Of a stretch of 64,000 nt of DNA, positions 58,804 to 64,000 are shown one piece after another. A model generated the notes under the pieces. The model had not been told where the DNA came from, made no database searches, and saw only the letters and a program-made list of their open reading frames with translations. This DNA comes from Astrobacterium formosum. GTDB taxonomy: Bacteria; Pseudomonadota; Alphaproteobacteria; Rhizobiales; Xanthobacteraceae. The stretch covers positions 1 through 64,000 of the forward strand of contig JAVDCA010000017.1 of the NCBI GenBank assembly GCA_030848545.1, written 5' to 3'. The position numbers and the translations under genes were made by a program. How positions within the stretch are numbered: position 1 is the stretch's first letter; every line of letters starts with the position of its first letter.

Positions 58804-60246
58804 ATGTATCCGTGTCCGCCGTCCGCATCCGCGCCGAAGCCACACCGCACCGGCCGTCTGGGGCGCGTGCTCGCCGCCACCTGCCTCGCCCCGATGTTGT
58901 CCGGCTGCTTCCTCGGCCCCGACAAGCTCGATCTTGGCATCCAAATACCGGAAAAATATACCCATGCGGCGCCGGCGAAGGCCGACGCGGCGCGTCCGGC
59001 GCTGGACTGGTGGCGCGGCTTCCGCTCCCGCGAACTCACATCACTGATGGAGCAGGCGCAGACCGCCAACCAGGACGTGGCCGTCGCCGTCGCCCGCGTC
59101 CTGCAGGCGGACGCCAATGCCCGCGTCGCCAATTCGGCGCTATTGCCGGGGATCGGGCTGGATTCGAGCGGCACCCGCACCAAGCCGGCGGGCGGCCAGG
59201 TACGCTCCCTCTACAATCTGTCGTTCAACGCTTCCTACGAGCTCGATTTCTGGGGCAAGAACCGCGCCGCCCTGGCGTCGGCGACCGAGAATGCCGTCGC
59301 GTTTCGCTACAACCGCGATGTCGTCGCACTCTCCGTGCTGGCATCGACCGCCAACGCCTACTTCCAGGTGCTCGCCGCCCAGGACCGGCTGCGCTTTGCC
59401 CGCGACAATCTCGCCGCCTCAACCCGCATCCTCAGCATCATCCGGGAACGGCAGGCGGTCGGCACCGCCTCGCAGCTCGAAGTTTCGCAGCAGGAGAGCC
59501 TGGTCGCGCAAGTGCGCGCCGCCATCCCGGTCCTGGAAATCACCCTCAGGCAGAACATGGCCGAACTGGCCGTGCTGGCCGGCCGCCCGCCCGAATTCGT
59601 CAAGGTGCGCGGCGGCTCGCTCAACGCCGTCACGGTGCCGCGCCTGACGCCGGGCCTGCCCTCCGAACTCCTCCAGCAGCGGCCCGACATCCGCCACGCC
59701 GAAGCGCAACTGATCGCCACCAACCACGACGTCACGGCGGCACGCGCTTCGTTCTTCCCCTCCATCCGGCTGACCGGCGAGACCGGCTGGCAGAGCGCGG
59801 CGCTCTCGAGCCTGTTCGGCCCCGGAGCCTGGTTCTACACCATGGCGGCGGGCCTTACCCAGCCGGTCTTCGACGGCGGTCGCCTGTTGGGCCAGCTGGA
59901 CGTCGCCAAGGCGCAGCGGGACGAGGCGCTGGCGACCTATCGGGGCTCCGTCCTCGCCGCCTTCCGCGACGTCGAACAGGCGCTCGTTGCCCTCGAGCAG
60001 CAGACCCGGCGCGAACGCCTGCAGGCCGACGTGGTGCGCTCCGCCCGCGCCGCCTTCACGATCTCGGAAACGAGGCTGCGGGAAGGCACGACCGACATCG
60101 TCACCGTGCTCAACACCCAACAAACCCTTTTCCAGGGCCAGGACACCCTCGCGCAGGTGCGGCTCGCCCGCTTTCTTGCCGCCATCGCGCTGTATCAGGC
60201 CGTCGGCGGCGGCTGGCCGCCCAAAGACGCCGGACGCCCCATATAA
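58804..60246 (+). CDS. RND efflux outer-membrane factor (NodT/OprM-type lipoprotein)
   Basis: This is the outer-membrane channel of a tripartite efflux pump. The 480-residue protein has a lipobox-like end of the signal peptide (APMLSGCFLGPDKL) and two OEP repeats. These contain DWWRGFRSRELTSLMEQAQTANQDVAVAVARV, ASYELDFWGKNRAALAS, LPSELLQQRPDIRHAEAQLIATNHDV and the second-repeat GLTQPVFDGGRLLGQLDVAKAQ. The coiled-coil helices form the periplasmic tunnel. It begins the efflux operon; the adaptor starts 42 bases later. Confidence 0.92.
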   Translation: MYPCPPSASAPKPHRTGRLGRVLAATCLAPMLSGCFLGPDKLDLGIQIPEKYTHAAPAKADAARPALDWWRGFRSRELTSLMEQAQTANQDVAVAVARVLQADANARVANSALLPGIGLDSSGTRTKPAGGQVRSLYNLSFNASYELDFWGKNRAALASATENAVAFRYNRDVVALSVLASTANAYFQVLAAQDRLRFARDNLAASTRILSIIRERQAVGTASQLEVSQQESLVAQVRAAIPVLEITLRQNMAELAVLAGRPPEFVKVRGGSLNAVTVPRLTPGLPSELLQQRPDIRHAEAQLIATNHDVTAARASFFPSIRLTGETGWQSAALSSLFGPGAWFYTMAAGLTQPVFDGGRLLGQLDVAKAQRDEALATYRGSVLAAFRDVEQALVALEQQTRRERLQADVVRSARAAFTISETRLREGTTDIVTVLNTQQTLFQGQDTLAQVRLARFLAAIALYQAVGGGWPPKDAGRPI

Positions 60247-60288
60247 GCGCAGGCGAGCCGCCCGGCAGCCGCTCCGATTGGACTTAAC

Positions 60289-61776
60289 ATGACGCGCATG
60301 CAGCAGTTTCGACGCTACGCGGGGATTCTCCTGTCCCTCGCGCTCATCGCCGGCGCCGCCTGGTTCCTGATGGGTCTCGACCCGAAGCGGGTGGCCGGCA
60401 TCGGCGTCGGCGGCATGGGCATGCGCGGTGGTGGCGGGCCTGGCGGCTCCGGCGGCCGATTCCGTTCCGACCTGCCGGTGCCGGTGCTGGCATCGCCGGC
60501 GGCGACCGCCGACGTGCCGGTCTATCTCGACGGCGTCGGCACCACCCGCGCACTCAACACCGTGACGGTCAAGCCGCAGGTAGAAGGCAAGCTGATCGAG
60601 ATCCTGTTCCGCGAGGGTCAGGATGTCGCGCGCGGCGATGTCCTGGCGAAGATCGATCCGGTCACCTTCCAGGCTACCCTCGACCAGGCACTCGCCAAGA
60701 AGGCCCAGGACGAGGCCCAGCTGGACAATGCCCGCCGCGACCTCGAACGCTTCACCCGTCTCGCCGAGACCAATTCCATCTCCAAGCAACAGGCCGATGC
60801 CCAGCGCGCCAGCGTCGCCCAGCTCGAAGCGCAGGTGCGTTCCGACCAGGCTTCCATCGACAACGCCCGCGCGATCCTCGGCTACACCACCATCACGGCG
60901 CCCATCTCGGGCCGCACCGGCCTGCGCCAGGTCGACGTCGGCAACATCGTGCGCGCGTCCGACACCACCGGCCTCGTGGTCATCACCCAGATCCGGCCGA
61001 TCTCGGTCCTGTTCACCCTGCCGCAGCAGCAGCTCGCCCAGGTCAACACCGCCATGGCAAAGGGTCCGCTCGCCGTCGAGGCTTTGGGCGGCGACAACCG
61101 CACCATCATCGAACGCGGTACCCTCCAGGTGATCGACAACCAGGTCGACCAGACCACCGGCACCATCAAGCTAAAGGCCGAATTCCCCAATCCGGACCTC
61201 AAGCTGTGGCCGGGCCAGTTCGTCAATGTGCGCCTGCTGGTGGACACGTTGAAGAATGCCGTGACGGTGCCGACCGCCGCCGTGCAGCGCGGGCCGAACG
61301 GTACCTTCGTGTATCGTGTCAACGACGGCGACACGGTATCGGTGCGGCCTGTCCGCGTCGCCCTCCAGGATGACATTCGCGCCGTCGTCGCCGAGGGCGT
61401 GACGCCGGGCGAACGTGTCGTGACCACCGGTTTTGCCCAGCTCACCGACGGCAGTCGCGTCAGCGTGTCGGGCGGCGACACGCCGGCGGCGGCGCCCCCA
61501 CCCGGGCCAAACGAGCGGCCGCGGCGAGGCCCCATGGCGGGTCAGGGCGGCCAGGGGCAAGGCGGACCGGGCAAAGCCGGGCAGGGCCAGGCCGGACAGC
61601 GTCAAGCCGGGCAGGGCCAAGCCGGACAGGGCCAAGCCGGACAGGGCCAAGCCAGTGGCCGGCGTGAACGCGCTGGCGGTGGTGAGGGCCGCGCCCGCGC
61701 CGACGACGGCAAAGCGCCCGGCGGTCCGACCGAACGCCGAAGTGAAACCCAGGGAGGCGGTCGGTCGAACCCATGA
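60289..61776 (+). CDS. RND efflux periplasmic adaptor (MdtA-like) with a Gln-Ala-Gly repeat tail
   Basis: This is the membrane-fusion protein that links pump and channel. The 495-residue protein has an N-terminal helix (YAGILLSLALIAGAAWFLMG), a Gly-rich stretch, and the lipoyl/barrel-sandwich half VKPQVEGKLIEILFREGQDVARGDVLAKID. The hairpin LEAQVRSDQASIDNARAILGYTTITAPISGRTG and the beta-barrel follow. The C-terminus is unusual: after residue 400 it is a low-complexity tail with several AGQGQ-type five-residue repeats (61545-61665), prone to length change. Its stop overlaps the permease start (ATGA). Confidence 0.92.
   Translation: MTRMQQFRRYAGILLSLALIAGAAWFLMGLDPKRVAGIGVGGMGMRGGGGPGGSGGRFRSDLPVPVLASPAATADVPVYLDGVGTTRALNTVTVKPQVEGKLIEILFREGQDVARGDVLAKIDPVTFQATLDQALAKKAQDEAQLDNARRDLERFTRLAETNSISKQQADAQRASVAQLEAQVRSDQASIDNARAILGYTTITAPISGRTGLRQVDVGNIVRASDTTGLVVITQIRPISVLFTLPQQQLAQVNTAMAKGPLAVEALGGDNRTIIERGTLQVIDNQVDQTTGTIKLKAEFPNPDLKLWPGQFVNVRLLVDTLKNAVTVPTAAVQRGPNGTFVYRVNDGDTVSVRPVRVALQDDIRAVVAEGVTPGERVVTTGFAQLTDGSRVSVSGGDTPAAAPPPGPNERPRRGPMAGQGGQGQGGPGKAGQGQAGQRQAGQGQAGQGQAGQGQASGRRERAGGGEGRARADDGKAPGGPTERRSETQGGGRSNP
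61545..61665 (+). repeat. 15-bp tandem repeats encoding the adaptor's AGQGQ tail
   Basis: Units like CAGGGCCAAGCCGGA recur four to five times with a few changes. Each adds a Gly-Gln-Ala pentapeptide unit to the adaptor's C-terminus, so the reading frame survives gain or loss. Confidence 0.7.
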
Positions 61777-64000
61777 GCGTTTCGTCGAGCGTCTCCGCAC
61801 CCTTCATCCATCGGCCGATCGCCACGTCGCTGCTCGGCATCGCGGTGCTGATCGGCGGCCTGCTCGGCTACGCCTTCCTGCCGGTGTCGTCGCTGCCGCA
61901 GGTGGATTTCCCCACCATCCAGGTGACCACCCAGCTTCCCGGCGCCAGCGCCGAGACGACCGCGGCGCTGGTCACCGCGCCGCTCGAACGCCAGTTCGGC
62001 AAGATCCCGTCGCTGTCCACCTTCACGTCGGCATCCTCGTTCGGCATCAGCCAGATCACCCTGCAGTTCGACCTCGAGCGCGACATCGACGCCGCCGCCC
62101 AGGACGTGCAGTCGGCCATCAACGCCGCCTCCTCGACGCTGCCGCGCAACCTGCCCTATCCGCCGGTCTATTCGAAGGTCAACCCGGCCGACGCGCCGAT
62201 CATGACGCTGGCATTGACCTCCCCGACCATTTCGCTGCGCCAGATGAGCGATCTCGCCGACACCCTGATGGCACAACGGCTCGCCGAAGTGTCGGGCGTC
62301 GGCGCCGTGTCGGTGCAGGGTCGTCTCAAACCGGCGATCCGCGTCCAGGCCGATCTCGGCCGCCTCGCCTCCTACGGCATCGCGCTCGACGACCTGCGCT
62401 CCGCCATCGTGGGCGCCAACGTGGCCGGCCCCAAGGGCTCGCTGGACGGTGCGCACCAGTCCTACATCATCGCGGCCAACGACCAGATCGCCGCCGCCGA
62501 GACCTACAAATCGGTGATCATCGCCTACCGGTCGGGCTCGCCGGTGCTCCTGTCCGACGTCGCCGACGTGGTCGAGGGCCTCGAGAACGCCAAAGTGGGC
62601 GGCTGGTACAACGGCAATCCGGCGGTCGTCATCGACATCCAACGCCAGCCCGGCGCCAACGTCATCGAGACGGTCAAGCGCATCGATGCCGAACTGCCGC
62701 GCCTGCAGCGCGCCATGCCGCGCGGCATCGACCTCACCGTGGTGAGCGACCGCACCGACACCATCCGGGCCTCCGTGCGCGACGTCCAGTTCACCCTCGT
62801 GCTGTCGGTCGCCCTCGTCGTCATGGTGGTGTTCGTCTTCCTGCGCACCGTCCGGGCGACCATCATCGCCGGCGTCGCCCTGCCGCTGTCGCTGATCGCC
62901 ACCTTCGGGGTCATGTGGTTCTGCGGCTTCTCCCTCGACAACCTGTCCCTGATGGCGCTGACCATCGGCACCGGCTTCGTGGTCGACGACGCCATCGTGA
63001 TGATCGAGAACATCGTCCGCCACATGGAGAAGGGCGACGACCCCATGACGGCGTCGCTCAAGGGCGCCAAGGAGATCGGCTTCACGGTCATATCGCTGAC
63101 CGTGTCGCTGATCGCAGTGTTCATCCCGCTCTTGTTCATGACCGGCATTGTCGGGCGCATGTTCCGCGAATTCGCCCTGACGCTGACCATCGCGGTCGTG
63201 ACCTCGGCGATCGTGTCGCTGACATTGACCCCGATGATGTGCGCCCGCCTCCTGCGTACCCAAGAGACCGAAGCCGAGACCGGCCCCGGCAACCCGGTGA
63301 CGCGCGCCTTCGCGCGCGCAGTCGACCGCACGGTCGGGGTCTATCACGTCACCCTCGAATGGGTGCTGGGGCGCCAGCGCACCACCCTCCTGGTCACGCT
63401 GCTGACGCTCGTCGCCACCCTCGGCCTCTACGTGATGGCGCCGAAGGGTTTCCTGCCGACGCAGGACACCGGCCTCGTCACCGCCGTCACCGAGGCCGGG
63501 CCGGAAGTGTCGTTCACGGAAATGCAGCGACTGCAGGACGAGGTCGCCAAGGCGATCCGCACCGACCCGGACGTGGTCGGGGTCGTCTCGGTGCTCGGCG
63601 TCTCGACCCTCAATCCCACTCCCAATGCGGGCCGGCTGACCATCACGTTGAAGCCGCGCGCCGAGCGGGAGAGCTTCGTCACCGACGTCGTCGACCGCTT
63701 CAAGCGCCTGACCGCTCCGATCCCCGGCGTCGTCGTCTTCTTCCAGCCCGTGCAGGACATCCAGATCGGCACGCGCTCGAGCCGCGGCCAGTACCAGTAC
63801 ACGCTGGTCGGCACCGCGCCGGCCGACACCGCCCTGTGGGCGACGCGCATGGCCGACCACCTCAAGCACGATGCACGCCTGCAGGACGTCGCCCTCGAAG
63901 CACAGGATGGCGGCTTCGAGGTGATGGTCAATGTGGATCGCTCCAAGGCCGGCCGGCTCGGCGTCTCCATGCAGTCGATCAACGACACCTTGAACAACGC
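61773..64000 (+). CDS. RND efflux permease (MdtB/MdtC-like), truncated by the window end
   Basis: This is the inner-membrane pump that uses the proton gradient. About 742 residues of an expected 1030-1040 are visible; the frame is open at the right edge. It starts PFIHRPIATSLLGIAVLIGGLLGY and has LPQVDFPTIQVTTQLPGASAE. The proton-relay helix GTGFVVDDAIVMIENI keeps both Asp residues, SLTLTPMMCARLL follows, and the second half begins GLYVMAPKGFLPTQDTGLV. It overlaps the adaptor stop by four bases. The MdtBC-type periplasmic loops suggest a broad drug or bile-salt-like substrate range. Confidence 0.93.
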   Translation, partial: MSVSSSVSAPFIHRPIATSLLGIAVLIGGLLGYAFLPVSSLPQVDFPTIQVTTQLPGASAETTAALVTAPLERQFGKIPSLSTFTSASSFGISQITLQFDLERDIDAAAQDVQSAINAASSTLPRNLPYPPVYSKVNPADAPIMTLALTSPTISLRQMSDLADTLMAQRLAEVSGVGAVSVQGRLKPAIRVQADLGRLASYGIALDDLRSAIVGANVAGPKGSLDGAHQSYIIAANDQIAAAETYKSVIIAYRSGSPVLLSDVADVVEGLENAKVGGWYNGNPAVVIDIQRQPGANVIETVKRIDAELPRLQRAMPRGIDLTVVSDRTDTIRASVRDVQFTLVLSVALVVMVVFVFLRTVRATIIAGVALPLSLIATFGVMWFCGFSLDNLSLMALTIGTGFVVDDAIVMIENIVRHMEKGDDPMTASLKGAKEIGFTVISLTVSLIAVFIPLLFMTGIVGRMFREFALTLTIAVVTSAIVSLTLTPMMCARLLRTQETEAETGPGNPVTRAFARAVDRTVGVYHVTLEWVLGRQRTTLLVTLLTLVATLGLYVMAPKGFLPTQDTGLVTAVTEAGPEVSFTEMQRLQDEVAKAIRTDPDVVGVVSVLGVSTLNPTPNAGRLTITLKPRAERESFVTDVVDRFKRLTAPIPGVVVFFQPVQDIQIGTRSSRGQYQYTLVGTAPADTALWATRMADHLKHDARLQDVALEAQDGGFEVMVNVDRSKAGRLGVSMQSINDTLNN

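Noticed and set aside
61602-63869. A 755-codon minus-strand frame opposite the RND permease, and similar long antisense frames opposite typA (29300-31204), dctM system 2 (15526-16824), cpaC (41465-43453) and cpaF (45159-46547)
   Set aside because: Their translations are low-complexity His/Arg/Asp/Glu-rich sequences without a fold, while the plus strand codes for complete, recognisable proteins. They are by-products of high GC.

Overview
The window is about 64 kb of high-GC DNA that reads as an alphaproteobacterial chromosome. It most likely comes from the Hyphomicrobiales (Xanthobacteraceae/Nitrobacteraceae-like). The reasons are the many TRAP transporters, an IalB-family protein, a Caulobacter/Rhizobium-type tad (cpa) locus, and palindromic intergenic repeats of two kinds typical of that order: a GC-rich CCCTCNCC type and a GTCATTGCGAGCGAAGCAATCC type. 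No phage genes, integrases, transposases or CRISPR arrays were seen. The placement is inferred from gene content, not from a marker gene.

Left part (1-17.5 kb): a PPOX-type flavoprotein, a MazE/MazF-like toxin-antitoxin pair behind a perfect 16-bp palindrome, an RluA-type pseudouridine synthase divergent from ftsY, and then a long metabolic block. That block has a dctPQM TRAP transporter, a very large FAD/4Fe-4S oxidoreductase, a serine-glyoxylate-type aminotransferase, an M24 'pita-bread' protein with an altered metal site, two small secreted Cys-motif paralogues, and a second TRAP transporter in the unusual order P-M-Q. Together they look like uptake and breakdown of one or two small organic acids or amino-acid-like compounds, but the substrate is unknown.

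Middle part (17.5-40.7 kb): a chemoreceptor and a LuxR-type regulator lie between two inverted copies of a MITE-like element. After them come rlmN, ialB, an ECF sigma factor, a quinone reductase, a DUF1232 protein, a site-2 protease with CBS domains, a membrane-anchored TAXI-type binding protein, typA, a Uma2 nuclease-like protein, a TIMP-like secreted protein, a hydrolase/GNAT pair around a CtrA-like site, folD-DUF167-yggT, and tRNA-Ala(CGC). An MFS exporter, a Zur-type operator, a wrecked TonB-dependent receptor and an EamA exporter follow and look like the remains of a zinc-scavenging locus. A glycosyltransferase and a methyltransferase close this part.

Right part (40.9-64 kb): tad pilus genes cpaB-cpaC-lipoprotein-cpaE-cpaF-tadB-tadC. 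The expected tadD-like TPR lipoprotein is found only 6.1 kb further on, after a self-contained cassette (MmgE/PrpD enzyme, IclR regulator, dctPQM TRAP transporter). The cassette carries two copies of one three-half-site operator. It therefore appears to have been inserted into the tad locus, and this is the most system-like unit in the window. The end holds a TerB-like protein, a class I glutamine amidotransferase, bfd-bfr behind an FNR/FixK-type site, and an RND efflux operon (outer-membrane factor, adaptor, permease) whose permease runs off the right edge.
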